Positions 27,762-36,589 of a stretch of 64,000 nucleotides of DNA are shown here, one piece after another; position 1 is the stretch's first letter, and every line of letters begins with the position of its first letter. This DNA comes from CAILZL01 sp963791615 (GTDB lineage Bacteria; Pseudomonadota; Gammaproteobacteria; Steroidobacterales; Steroidobacteraceae), in contig CAWBTE010000006.1 of assembly GCA_963791615.1 (NCBI GenBank), positions 124,001 through 188,000 on the forward strand, read 5' to 3'. The position numbers were made by a program, and so were the translations under genes. The notes beneath the pieces were generated by a model. It was not told the origin of the DNA and did not search any database. It saw nothing but the letters and a program-made list of their open reading frames with translations.

Positions 27762-30700
27762 TGAATTTTTCTGCCTGGTCGATTCATCGGCCACTGCCCG
27801 CCATCCTGGGTTTCGTGCTGTTGATGGCTGCGGGCTTCTATGGGTTCAGGCAACTGCCCATCACTGACTTCGCCAACTTCGATAATTCCAACATTTCAGT
27901 ATCGGTGGGCTACAGCGGCGCCACGCCCAGCCAGATGGAGGTGGAAGTCACACGCAAGATCGAAGATGCCGTGGCCAGCATTACCGGTATCGAGCATGTG
28001 ACCTCCAATGTTTCCAGAGGCAACTCCAACACCAACATCGAGTTTGCGGAAGACATCGATATCCAGGTGGCGATGGATGACGTGCGCGATGCGGTAAGCC
28101 GGGTACGCAGTTCGCTGCCGCAGGACATCAACGAACCCAACGTCAGTCGCATGACGGTGTCACCCAATCCGCTGGCCACTTATGCGATGCAATCCGACAG
28201 CCTTGGCCAGCAAGAACTGAGCTGGCTGATCGACGACAGTATCGCCAAACAACTGCGCGCCATTCCCGGCGTGGGCCAGGTGAATCGTCAGGGTGGCGTG
28301 GATCGCGAAGTCCGCATTGATCTGCAGCCAGATCGCCTGCTGGCTTTCAACGTCACTGCGGGGCAGGTATCACAGCAGTTGCGCAGCACACAGGGTGAAC
28401 AGGCAGGTGGCAGGAGTTACTTCGGCGATGGCGAGCAAAGCATCCGCATCATGGCCACAGTGGACAGCGTGGCCGCACTGCGTTCGTTCCCCATCGCACT
28501 GAGTGATGGCCGCGCAATCCGTCTTGATGAGATCGCGCGTGTTGAAGACCGCTATTCCGACCTGCGTTCTGCGGTAGTACTGAATGGCCAGCCCGCCATT
28601 GGCATACAGATTCGTCGCGCGCTCAACACCGACGAAGTAACGATTGCTCAAGCGGTGGATGCGGCTGTCACTGAACTGCAGGCCGACAATCCCACGGTCA
28701 GATTCACGCTGGTGTCGTCCAATCTGCCGCGAGTGCTGGCGACCTACGAATCGTCGATGGAGAAACTGTACGAAGGCGCACTGCTGGCCATTATCGTGGT
28801 GTTCCTGTTCCTGCGTGACTGGCGCGCCACCTGGATCGCAGCCGTCACCCTGCCGCTGTCCATCGTCCCCACTTTCTATGTCATGTGGCTGTTTGATATT
28901 GCCCTGAACACCATCACACTGCTGGCCGTATCGCTGGTAGTCGGACTGCTGGTCGATGACGCCATCGTGGAAGTGGAAAATATTGTGCGTCACTTGCGCG
29001 AAGGCAAGCGGCCGAAGCAGGCGGCGCTGGATGCCGCACAGGAAATTGGACTGGCGGTCATCGGCACTTCGCTGACGCTGGTCGCCATCTTCGTTCCGGT
29101 CGCTTTCATGCCCGGCATTTCCGGGCGGTTTTTCCGGCAGTTCGGCATTACCTGTGCGGTTGCCGTGGTGTTCTCGCTGATCGTGGCGCGCCTGATCACG
29201 CCCATGATGGCCGCTTACCAGCTCAAGGCAACGCCTGAGCCAAAAGGCCATGACAAATATCTGTCAAAGTATATTGGGCTGGTACATTGGACCTTGAATA
29301 ACCGTGCCAAGACCTTGCTCGGCGCACTGTCAATATTTGTTGCTTCGATTGTCGCTTACCAGTATCTGCCCGGTGGCTTCATCAATGCAGAGGATCGGGG
29401 CGAGTTCTCGATCAATCTGACCTTGCCGCCCGGCAGCAGTCTGCAAACCACCCGCAAGGCGGTGGAACAGGTACAGGAGTTGCTGCAATCCATACCGGAA
29501 GTTACCCAGATCTACGCCAGCATCAATGTCGGCAGCGCTTCTGTTGAAGCCAAATTGAAACCCCTCGAAGAACGTGAACGCTCACAACAGCAGATTCAGC
29601 AAGCCATCACGCCCCAGTTTGGCAAAATTGCCGGCGCACGCGTCAGTGTCGGCGGCCGTGGCTTTGGACAGAACATGTCACTGGTACTGGTGGGCGATGA
29701 TGCCGAACTGCTGAACCAGACGGCAGCGCGCGTTGAACATGAAATCCGTAATGTGGCCGGCATCGGCGGCATCACCTCCAGCGCCGCGCTGGTCACGCCG
29801 GAAATCGCCATCACACCGGATTTCGCCAAGGCAGCCAAGCTCGGCATTACCAGTGCTGCATTGAGCGAGGCCATTCGTATCGGCACCAGTGGTGATATCG
29901 ATGTACGCCTGCCCAAATTGAGTCTGCCCTCTCGCCAGATTCCGATCCGTATCCAGCTGGCGCCCGAAGCAATGCAATCCATCGACATGCTGCGTCTGAT
30001 GCGCATCCCGGCGCGCAATGGCAGCGTGGCGCTGCAGAATGTCGCCAGCATCGAGTTGTCCAGCGGCGCCACGCAAATCTCCCGCTACGATCGCCATCGC
30101 AATGTGACCATCAATATCCCGCTGAATGGTCAGGCGCTGACGGCGGTACTGGCCAAAGTACAAGCCATACCGGCCATGCAGAAACTGCCGCCGGGCATCG
30201 AGCAGCAACAAAGCGGCGAGCTGGAACGGCAGACGCAGTTGAAGGCAGGCTTCGTGCTGGCCATGGTTGCGGGCGTGTTCTGCGTGTACGGTGTACTGGC
30301 GTTGCTGTTCAATGATCTGTTGCAACCCATCACCATTCTGCTGGCCTTGCCACTGGCCATGGGCGGTGCGGTGCTGGCACTGGCACTGGGTGGCTATGGC
30401 TTGCAGGTGCCTTCCTATATCGGCCTGCTGCTGCTGATGGGCATTGCCGTCAAGAACTCCATCCTGCTGGTTGATTACGCAGTGCTGGGTGAAGAGCGTG
30501 GTCTGCGTCGTCATGATGCGTTGATTGATGCCTGCGCCAAGCGCGCGCGCCCAATCATCATGACTTCGATCGCCATGGGCGCCGGCATGATTCCCACTGC
30601 GTTCGATCTCTCCGGCACCAATACATTCCGGGCGCCGATGGGCATGGCCGTACTGGGGGGACTGGTGACCTCCACCATCCTGAGTCTGTTGGTGATTCCT

Positions 30701-30766
30701 GCCGCCTATACCTACGTCGGCGATTTTGAAACCTGGGTGCGAAAAATTCGCCATCGGCTGGCGTGA
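27758..30766 (+). CDS. RND multidrug efflux inner-membrane transporter (HAE1-like)
   Basis: 1002 residues with twelve predicted membrane helices and two large periplasmic loops. Motifs include LPITDFANFDNSNISVSVGY near the N-terminus, the TM4 proton-relay aspartates in GLLVDDAIVEVENI, FVPVAFMPGISGRFFRQF, and NSILLVDYAV with GMAVLGGLVTST near the end. It exports amphiphilic compounds using the proton gradient. The length is slightly shorter than the usual 1030-1050. Together with the adaptor it is a two-gene efflux operon. Confidence 0.95.
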   Translation: MMNFSAWSIHRPLPAILGFVLLMAAGFYGFRQLPITDFANFDNSNISVSVGYSGATPSQMEVEVTRKIEDAVASITGIEHVTSNVSRGNSNTNIEFAEDIDIQVAMDDVRDAVSRVRSSLPQDINEPNVSRMTVSPNPLATYAMQSDSLGQQELSWLIDDSIAKQLRAIPGVGQVNRQGGVDREVRIDLQPDRLLAFNVTAGQVSQQLRSTQGEQAGGRSYFGDGEQSIRIMATVDSVAALRSFPIALSDGRAIRLDEIARVEDRYSDLRSAVVLNGQPAIGIQIRRALNTDEVTIAQAVDAAVTELQADNPTVRFTLVSSNLPRVLATYESSMEKLYEGALLAIIVVFLFLRDWRATWIAAVTLPLSIVPTFYVMWLFDIALNTITLLAVSLVVGLLVDDAIVEVENIVRHLREGKRPKQAALDAAQEIGLAVIGTSLTLVAIFVPVAFMPGISGRFFRQFGITCAVAVVFSLIVARLITPMMAAYQLKATPEPKGHDKYLSKYIGLVHWTLNNRAKTLLGALSIFVASIVAYQYLPGGFINAEDRGEFSINLTLPPGSSLQTTRKAVEQVQELLQSIPEVTQIYASINVGSASVEAKLKPLEERERSQQQIQQAITPQFGKIAGARVSVGGRGFGQNMSLVLVGDDAELLNQTAARVEHEIRNVAGIGGITSSAALVTPEIAITPDFAKAAKLGITSAALSEAIRIGTSGDIDVRLPKLSLPSRQIPIRIQLAPEAMQSIDMLRLMRIPARNGSVALQNVASIELSSGATQISRYDRHRNVTINIPLNGQALTAVLAKVQAIPAMQKLPPGIEQQQSGELERQTQLKAGFVLAMVAGVFCVYGVLALLFNDLLQPITILLALPLAMGGAVLALALGGYGLQVPSYIGLLLLMGIAVKNSILLVDYAVLGEERGLRRHDALIDACAKRARPIIMTSIAMGAGMIPTAFDLSGTNTFRAPMGMAVLGGLVTSTILSLLVIPAAYTYVGDFETWVRKIRHRLA

Positions 30767-30767
30767 T

Positions 30768-30791
30768 CCTTCAACGGGCTCAGGGCGAACG
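30768..30791. repeat. Dispersed CTTCAACGGGCTCAGGGCGAAC-type repeat fragment
   Basis: Just after the RND pump stop, the sequence CCTTCAACGGGCTCAGGGCG resembles a very common dispersed repeat of Proteobacteria whose reverse reading encodes VRPEPVEG. Only one copy is seen in this window. Confidence 0.6.
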
Positions 30792-30820
30792 ATATTTGTC
30801 CGTCGGGTCACGGCCGATCA

Positions 30821-30961
30821 GAGCCTGTTCACGATTTCGATCAAGGGATGCAGTGCAAGGCGAAACGGCGCGAAAAAACGCAGCGTACACGAAGTACGTG
30901 AGTATTTTTCGCGGCGTTTTAACGCAGCAATGCGCCCTTCAGCGAGATCGCGAACAGGCTC
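30821..30961. mobile_element. MITE-like imperfect palindromic element, 141 bp
   Basis: The ends are GAGCCTGTTCACGAT and ATCGCGAACAGGCTC. Inverted similarity continues inward (GGCGAAACGGCGCGAAAAA against TTTTTCGCGGCGTTTTAAC), so nearly the whole element folds on itself, with a small hairpin TACACGAAGTACGTG near the centre. There is no coding capacity. The ends resemble those of the larger element at 32593 (GGCCTGTT). No clear target duplication is visible. The right end overlaps the stop codon of the MOSC gene. Confidence 0.65.
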
Positions 30962-31806
30962 TAAGTGACCTGCAATGACTGACCGACGCGTATCTGCGTA
31001 CCGATACCGGCTGCGATGATCACGTTCTGTCCAAAGGTGACGCCCTGTAATTGCCGGTTACGCCGATAGGTCATCAGCGTGGTCAAGGGCTCCCTGCCCT
31101 GCACGGTTCCTGTCGCTTGATCAGTGGTGGTGATCTTGCAGCGGGTGCAGGGCTTGACGATCTGCAGCTTGAGTTCTGCATCCATGAGCTGGTGCATGCG
31201 ATCTTCTGCATAGGCCTCCACCCCATCCAGCACGATGTTGGGTCGAAAGCGGTTCATGGGTAGTGGCTCCGACAGGCGTGAATTCAGATCCGCAAGCGAC
31301 GCGCGGCTGATCAACAATATCGGGAAGCCATCCGAAAAATAATTGGCAGCGTCCATTTCACCCGTCCAGTCGTGATTACTTAAACGGGTTTGCGACTCAT
31401 CAAAACGCACCAGTCTGGCCGGTGTATTGAGGAATTGCGACAACCACTCTGCCGCAGCATCACCCTCATCAAACGCCCGGCAGGAGTCTTTCCATACAGT
31501 CACGTTGACAGATGTTGTGGCCGTGCCGCGCACCGGCAGCGGCGACATTCCAGGTGCATGCACCACCAGCCCCTCACCTTGTAACTCGGGAGCAATCAAG
31601 GCCATCTGTGGCAGCTCACGCTGCGTCAGAAATCTGCCCTGTTCGTTCACCAGCATCCAGCGCCGGTCATGGGCCAGACCGGTTGCAGTCAGTGATGCAG
31701 AATCAAGGGTCAACCCGCGACATGACTTGATGGGGTAAACATACAACTCGCTGATGATGGCCCCTCTCGTCACATCATCAATCGTATTTCCCATCACATC
31801 ACTCAT
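30961..31806 (-). CDS. MOSC-domain protein (YcbX-like)
   Basis: 281 residues. The N-terminal beta-barrel domain (ISELYVYPIKSCRGLTLDSA, HDRRWMLVNEQGRFLTQRE) is followed by a MOSC domain with NRFRPNIVLDG and the conserved cysteine region VKPCTRCKITTTDQ. MOSC proteins bind sulfur or molybdenum cofactor; YcbX reduces N-hydroxylated bases with molybdenum cofactor. No reductase ferredoxin domain is fused here. The terminal TAG includes the first base of the MITE-like element, so the natural C-terminus may have been altered by the insertion. Confidence 0.88.
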   Translation of the reverse strand: MSDVMGNTIDDVTRGAIISELYVYPIKSCRGLTLDSASLTATGLAHDRRWMLVNEQGRFLTQRELPQMALIAPELQGEGLVVHAPGMSPLPVRGTATTSVNVTVWKDSCRAFDEGDAAAEWLSQFLNTPARLVRFDESQTRLSNHDWTGEMDAANYFSDGFPILLISRASLADLNSRLSEPLPMNRFRPNIVLDGVEAYAEDRMHQLMDAELKLQIVKPCTRCKITTTDQATGTVQGREPLTTLMTYRRNRQLQGVTFGQNVIIAAGIGTQIRVGQSLQVT

Positions 31807-31810
31807 GACA

Positions 31811-32506
31811 TCACCGGCTCAATTCATAACGAATCGAAAACATCTGGCGCTTCAAGTCCGGCAGCCCGATTTCCAGTTGCAGAGTCAGTTGTTCGGCCGT
31901 CACGCGCTGGTAGCGTTCGACAATTTCAATTCCCTGTTCCTTGTCCCGCGAATGGATCACGAACATATTGCCCTGCCAACCGGACTCCACACGCAACTCG
32001 GCATAGCGGGTGATCCGCAAGCTGTTTCCGCCAATATCAAAACTGCGCAGCGGTATGGACTGTGGCAGCAGTTCAACCCGACGGGCGTTCTGCATGATGC
32101 GCAGCGACTCTGCCGGCAACACGTCATTCAGCAGCGCCTGCTGCTGTTCCCGCTGATCACGAATAAACCAGTTGTTGATGCCACCCGGAGCGCTGGGCGC
32201 ATCACCAGCAGTCAGCATCAAAGAGGCACCACCTTCGACGTCAACAGGCCGTCTGGCGCGTGCTTTCTGCTGACGCTGCATCTGTTCATTGCGGACCTGT
32301 TCAAATTGATTCGTCAACTGCGACATCAATGCCACACGTTGAGGTGTTACCAGTCGCCACTGACCATTGAGATCGGCCAACTGTGACGCGGGCGCTGAAC
32401 GCAGGTTCATCCCGCAGGCGCTACAAAACAGTGCGAGCGTAATCACGAACACGCACTGACCCCAGTAGAGCCCTGTTCGTCGCTGATTGGTTAACTTGAT
32501 TGACAT
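31811..32506 (-). CDS. Hypothetical lipoprotein
   Basis: About 231 residues from ATG 32506 (MSIKLTNQRRTG). A hydrophobic signal ends in LALFCSAC, a plausible lipobox. The mature part contains LADLNGQWRLVTPQ, a basic Q/R-rich stretch (residues 70-90), and regular beta-type sequence to the end (FSIRYELSR). I do not recognise the family. It lies 4 bases upstream of the MOSC gene start and may be co-transcribed with it. Confidence 0.7.
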   Translation of the reverse strand: MSIKLTNQRRTGLYWGQCVFVITLALFCSACGMNLRSAPASQLADLNGQWRLVTPQRVALMSQLTNQFEQVRNEQMQRQQKARARRPVDVEGGASLMLTAGDAPSAPGGINNWFIRDQREQQQALLNDVLPAESLRIMQNARRVELLPQSIPLRSFDIGGNSLRITRYAELRVESGWQGNMFVIHSRDKEQGIEIVERYQRVTAEQLTLQLEIGLPDLKRQMFSIRYELSR

Positions 32507-32592
32507 TGACTCAACCCGGAAAATGGAAAAAACCCGGCCATACATCACAGAAGAATGATCATGTTCAGCGCCATTATCGCCTCGACAGAGCA

Positions 32593-32878
32593 CTAGGGCC
32601 TGTTAACACTATGGAGATCACTGCGACGGCGGTCAAAAACACTCAGGGCGCGGCGCACCGAGCGCAGTGTACTTAACGTACTCAAGCGAGGTGCAACAAA
32701 GCCCTGAGTGTCAGTTTTAATCAAACAGGGGGCCCCGTCCCTCCGGGTTGGGCCTCTGAAAGCGCCATGCCGCGTTACTCGTCGTTTATATGGAATGACC
32801 AAACCTCACTCCTCGCGCCTTGCCTGGCGCTTTCAGAGACTCCAACGCAGTGATCTCCATAGTGTTAACAGGCCCTAG
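32593..32878. mobile_element. MITE with perfect 33-base terminal inverted repeats
   Basis: Left end CTAGGGCCTGTTAACACTAT... (32593-32625) and right end (32846-32878) are exact reverse complements over 33 bases. The outermost CTAG may be a 4-base target duplication (or TA a 2-base one), leaving 29-31 base repeats. The 220-base interior has no gene but contains a hairpin (AGTGTACTTAACGTACT region) and AGGCCCAACC/GGCGCTTTCAGAG blocks. Both TA and CTAG targets are compatible with IS5- or IS630-type transposases. None is encoded here. Confidence 0.85.
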
Positions 32879-33019
32879 CAACACCCGGCGGCAACCTTGC
32901 TGGCATGCAGTCTGTCCTGATTCTGCATGCCGCACGGCCTGTCAGACAAGCAGTGAGTCCTGTCAGTTGCACACTTGTCAGAATTTTTGTGATCCGGAAT
33001 CACCAAGGGAGAATGATCG

Positions 33020-33697
33020 ATGAACAAAGCATTGTGGGTAGCAACACTGGTTGTTGGCGGTATGGCCTCGAACGCAGCCATGGCCGATGTCGCTGTGGGC
33101 GTGCGCGCCGGTACGTTTGGAGTTGGCGCTGATTTTGATATCGGCCTTACCGATACCGTTAACCTGCGCCTGGGTTACAACACGTTCAGTTATGACCAGA
33201 CAGTAGAAGATACCGACGTCACTTATGACGGCACGCTGAAGATTGGCGCCGCCTCGGCCATCATCGACTGGCATGCCCTCGGTGGCGGCTTTCGGGTCTC
33301 TGCGGGAGCAGTACAAAAGGGCCCGAAAATTGATGTAACCGGCGTACCCAGCGGCAACAACACCTATGAAATCAACGGTAGAACCTATACCGCCACGCAA
33401 ATCGGATCACTGCAAGGCACAGTGGAAATCGGTGATTCCGTTGCGCCCTACCTTGGCATTGGCTGGGGCAACACGGTTGATCAGGACGGTCGGTTCACTT
33501 TTCTGCTGGATCTTGGCGTCATCAAGACAGGTACTGCTACTGCAAGTCTGGACGTGATCTGTGGCGCGACCGTACCAACTGCAACATGCACTCAAATTCG
33601 CAATGACGTCAATGCCGAAAAAGCCGAACTGGAAGACGCTCTCGACGACTACCCGTGGTATCCGGTGGTGAGCCTGGGTTTTGCCGTTCGCTTCTAA
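33020..33697 (+). CDS. Putative outer-membrane beta-barrel protein
   Basis: 225 residues with a signal peptide cleaved after NAAMA. The mature protein alternates polar and hydrophobic residues (VGVRAGTFGVGADFDIGL, VNLRLGYNTFSYD) and ends in VVSLGFAVRF, with the terminal phenylalanine typical of outer-membrane proteins. A loop holds two cysteines (ICGATVPTATC). The function is unknown. GGGAGAATG lies upstream of the ATG. The MITE ends about 140 bases upstream and may have affected the promoter. Confidence 0.8.
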   Translation: MNKALWVATLVVGGMASNAAMADVAVGVRAGTFGVGADFDIGLTDTVNLRLGYNTFSYDQTVEDTDVTYDGTLKIGAASAIIDWHALGGGFRVSAGAVQKGPKIDVTGVPSGNNTYEINGRTYTATQIGSLQGTVEIGDSVAPYLGIGWGNTVDQDGRFTFLLDLGVIKTGTATASLDVICGATVPTATCTQIRNDVNAEKAELEDALDDYPWYPVVSLGFAVRF

Positions 33698-33713
33698 TTC
33701 TACTGTGTCAGAC

Positions 33714-33740
33714 CGTAGGGGCGGTTCGTGAACCGCCCCG
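33714..33740. repeat. Single REP unit between convergent OMP and ppc genes
   Basis: GTAGGGGCGGTTCGTGAACC... lies 17 bases after the outer-membrane protein stop and 4 bases before the ppc stop (opposite strand). It is a strong hairpin placed to act as a bidirectional transcript end. Confidence 0.9.
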
Positions 33741-33743
33741 GCT

Positions 33744-36464
33744 TCAAGTCGAACCCTGTAACCCCTGACCGATGCCATTGACCGACGCCAGTAGCGTCTG
33801 CAACAAATCACGATCCTGACTGCCGGTGGCGCGCCAGCGTGCCAGCAGATCGACCTGCATCAGGTGCATCGGATCGAGATACGGATTGCGCAGGCGGATA
33901 GCGCGTTGCATGGTGGGCTCGGCATCCAGCAGGAAGGCACATCCCTTCAAATGCAGTACATGCCGCCTGGTCAGTTCATATTCCTGGCGGATTGATTGCG
34001 TCAACGCCACAAACTCCGGCCCAGCCAGCTGATCGTAATACCGGGCGATATCGAGATCGGCGCGCGCCAAGCCCATTTCCACCTGATTGACCAGTTGCTC
34101 GAATAGATACCAGCGCGCAAACATCTGCGACAACACTTCGTCGCCAAACTGCTGTTTGGCCGCCGCCATGGCCGTGCCTGCGCCATACCAGCTGGGCAGC
34201 ATGTAGCGACTTTGCGCCCAGGCATAACTCCACGGAATGGCGCGAGTGCCGGCCACGCTGGCAGACGAGCCACGCCATTGCCCATGTGAACCAATCTCCA
34301 TGCGTTCGATCACATCCACGGGTGTGGCGCGCCGAAAGAACTCGAAGAAATCCGGTTCGTCACATACCAGTGTCCGATAGTGCTGACCTCCGGCACGCGA
34401 CATGACTTCCATGACCTCACGCCACTGCGGATCAACCTGTTCCGGCGCACGCACACCGGCACGCGCCAGACTCAGTGCATTGAATGCCTGTTCAAACACG
34501 CGCAGCGCAATAGGTCGCAAGCTGTACTTGTCATGAATCAGTTCGCCCTGCTCGGTCATGCGCACCCGACCACGCACCGCATCCTCCGGCATGGTACGCG
34601 TCAAGGTTTCCACCAGCCCCGCATTGCGACTGGAAGTATTGCCACGACCATGGAAAATGGTCAGATCCACCTTGGCGGCCTGCGCAGCAGCCACAAGAGC
34701 TTCCTGGGCACGTCGCAGCGACCACTGCGAAGTCACCACACCACTTTCCTTGTTACTGGCCGAATAACCCAGCATTACGAACTGGTGATTGCGGCGGCCA
34801 ATCAGGTGCTTCTGATAGGTACGGGTGGCAAACAGCTTCGACATGATCTCGCCGCACTGTGCCAGCTCGGCCTCGGTCTCGAACAGCGGCGCGATATCAA
34901 CCGCGACATCACCAGAACGACGATCGACGCAATCGGCCCAGTGCGCCAGCAGCAATACCGACAGCACATCATCAGCGCCTTGTGGACCACTGATGACGAA
35001 CGGGCCGATGGATTCACTGCCGAGCCGATGCCGGCTATGTGCAATGGTTTCAAATACCCACAGACTGCGCTTGCCGGTCGGATCCAGCACGCTGCTCGGA
35101 CCTTCGTCCTTGTCGATGGCTGTGCACAGACGCTGGGTACGGTCAACGGCACTTAGTTGCAGCCAGGTCTGGTCACCCAAGCCGCCGGCCACCACCTGGC
35201 GATGTACATCCGCATGTTGACGCAGATCCAGCGTGGCAAGATGAAATCCAAACGTACGGATACGCCGGATCAGACGCCGGATATGAAAGAGTCCGGCATG
35301 CTGTCCACGGTTCTGCTTGAGGCTGGTGGCGATCAGCTGTATATCGCGCAGGAATTCACTCGCTGTTTCGTAGTGATTGTGCCGACCTTCATAACTGGCG
35401 CGCAGCCGTTCCGAAATCTGCCCAAGGAATATGCGATACGGCATGAAATCCTGACGCACGGCATTGGCGGTATAAGAGCTGGCCAGCATCACGGCATAAG
35501 CATCGATGCGCGCCTGCAGATCGGCAGATATACCGATGCGGCTGGCGCTCTGCGACAGCAGTTCCGACAATTGCTGGCATTCGAGAAAATAACTATTGAC
35601 GATCAGCTGATGGTGGCGATTCACCGTTTCACGAATGGTCTTGGCGTTGACGTCCGGATTGCTGTCCATGTCGCCACCCACCCACGAACCGAAGCGGATG
35701 ATCTCCGGCACTTCGAAATCACGCGCCTGATCGCCATAAACACGTAATACGGCGCCCTCGATTTCCTCATAAAAAACCGGAATGATTTTGTAGATCACTT
35801 CCACCACAAAGAACAATACATGCTCGCGCTCGTCGGCAACGGTCAGCCGTTGACGTGAATTGTCCGCCGTCTGCCAGCCGGTGGTGACTTCGGCGCGCAC
35901 CCGCTCCCAGTTGACGCGCGCATCGTAGGACTTCTCGGTCATGTCCAGACGACTCAGCAACAACTCAGCCACAGTTTGCTGTTTGCGCAGGATGGTGCGG
36001 CGTTTGGATTCGGTGGGATGCGCGGTCATTACCGGCTCTATCCAGATTTCCTGCAACAGCTTGCGCAAATCCTCCAGTTGCAAACCCTTGGCCTTGAGCT
36101 TGATCAACGCTTCATCGATACCTCCCGGCTGCGCGGTGCTGCTGTCATTGAGGTACTGACGACGACGACGGATGCGATGCACCTTCTCCGCCATGTTGAC
36201 CATCTGGAACCAGGTCGAGAATGCACGCACCAGATCGCGCGCTTCGGCGGCCTCGCGATTACGGGTACGGATAGTCAGTTCAATGCCGGCTTCGACGCTG
36301 CCGTCACGCCGGTTCAGCGCTGTCTGACGATCACCTTCCACGATATTGAACAACTCATCGCCGCCCTGCTCGCGCAGTACCTCACCCACCAGCTCGCCCA
36401 GCATGTGGACGTCATCACGCAGTGCGGCATCTTTGAGGGGAAAGTGAATGGTCTGGCGTGCCAT
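33744..36464 (-). CDS. ppc: Phosphoenolpyruvate carboxylase
   Basis: About 906 residues from ATG 36464 (MARQTIHFPLKD). The catalytic histidine is in MTAHPTESKRRTI. The second signature GYSASNKESG is followed by FHGRGNTSSRNAG. It makes oxaloacetate from PEP and bicarbonate, replenishing the TCA cycle. The extreme C-terminus reads GIGQGLQGST instead of the usual ...RNTG, right next to the REP at 33714. A longer start (36518) is open but not family-like. Confidence 0.97.
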   Translation of the reverse strand: MARQTIHFPLKDAALRDDVHMLGELVGEVLREQGGDELFNIVEGDRQTALNRRDGSVEAGIELTIRTRNREAAEARDLVRAFSTWFQMVNMAEKVHRIRRRRQYLNDSSTAQPGGIDEALIKLKAKGLQLEDLRKLLQEIWIEPVMTAHPTESKRRTILRKQQTVAELLLSRLDMTEKSYDARVNWERVRAEVTTGWQTADNSRQRLTVADEREHVLFFVVEVIYKIIPVFYEEIEGAVLRVYGDQARDFEVPEIIRFGSWVGGDMDSNPDVNAKTIRETVNRHHQLIVNSYFLECQQLSELLSQSASRIGISADLQARIDAYAVMLASSYTANAVRQDFMPYRIFLGQISERLRASYEGRHNHYETASEFLRDIQLIATSLKQNRGQHAGLFHIRRLIRRIRTFGFHLATLDLRQHADVHRQVVAGGLGDQTWLQLSAVDRTQRLCTAIDKDEGPSSVLDPTGKRSLWVFETIAHSRHRLGSESIGPFVISGPQGADDVLSVLLLAHWADCVDRRSGDVAVDIAPLFETEAELAQCGEIMSKLFATRTYQKHLIGRRNHQFVMLGYSASNKESGVVTSQWSLRRAQEALVAAAQAAKVDLTIFHGRGNTSSRNAGLVETLTRTMPEDAVRGRVRMTEQGELIHDKYSLRPIALRVFEQAFNALSLARAGVRAPEQVDPQWREVMEVMSRAGGQHYRTLVCDEPDFFEFFRRATPVDVIERMEIGSHGQWRGSSASVAGTRAIPWSYAWAQSRYMLPSWYGAGTAMAAAKQQFGDEVLSQMFARWYLFEQLVNQVEMGLARADLDIARYYDQLAGPEFVALTQSIRQEYELTRRHVLHLKGCAFLLDAEPTMQRAIRLRNPYLDPMHLMQVDLLARWRATGSQDRDLLQTLLASVNGIGQGLQGST

Positions 36465-36589
36465 GGGTATTCGCTGTGAAACTGCAATTGCAGCAGCGGA
36501 TGCCTGTGCGTTTACCACCCGCGCCCGCCGCCGGGCGCAGAGTTTAGCCTACATTTAGCGACTCAGCAGGATGCAGGCTGAAAGGAAGC

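Noticed and set aside
29678..30811. Antisense frame of 377 residues opposite the RND pump
   Set aside because: It is the complement of a well-conserved transporter. Its VRPEPVEG start comes from a dispersed DNA repeat, not a gene.
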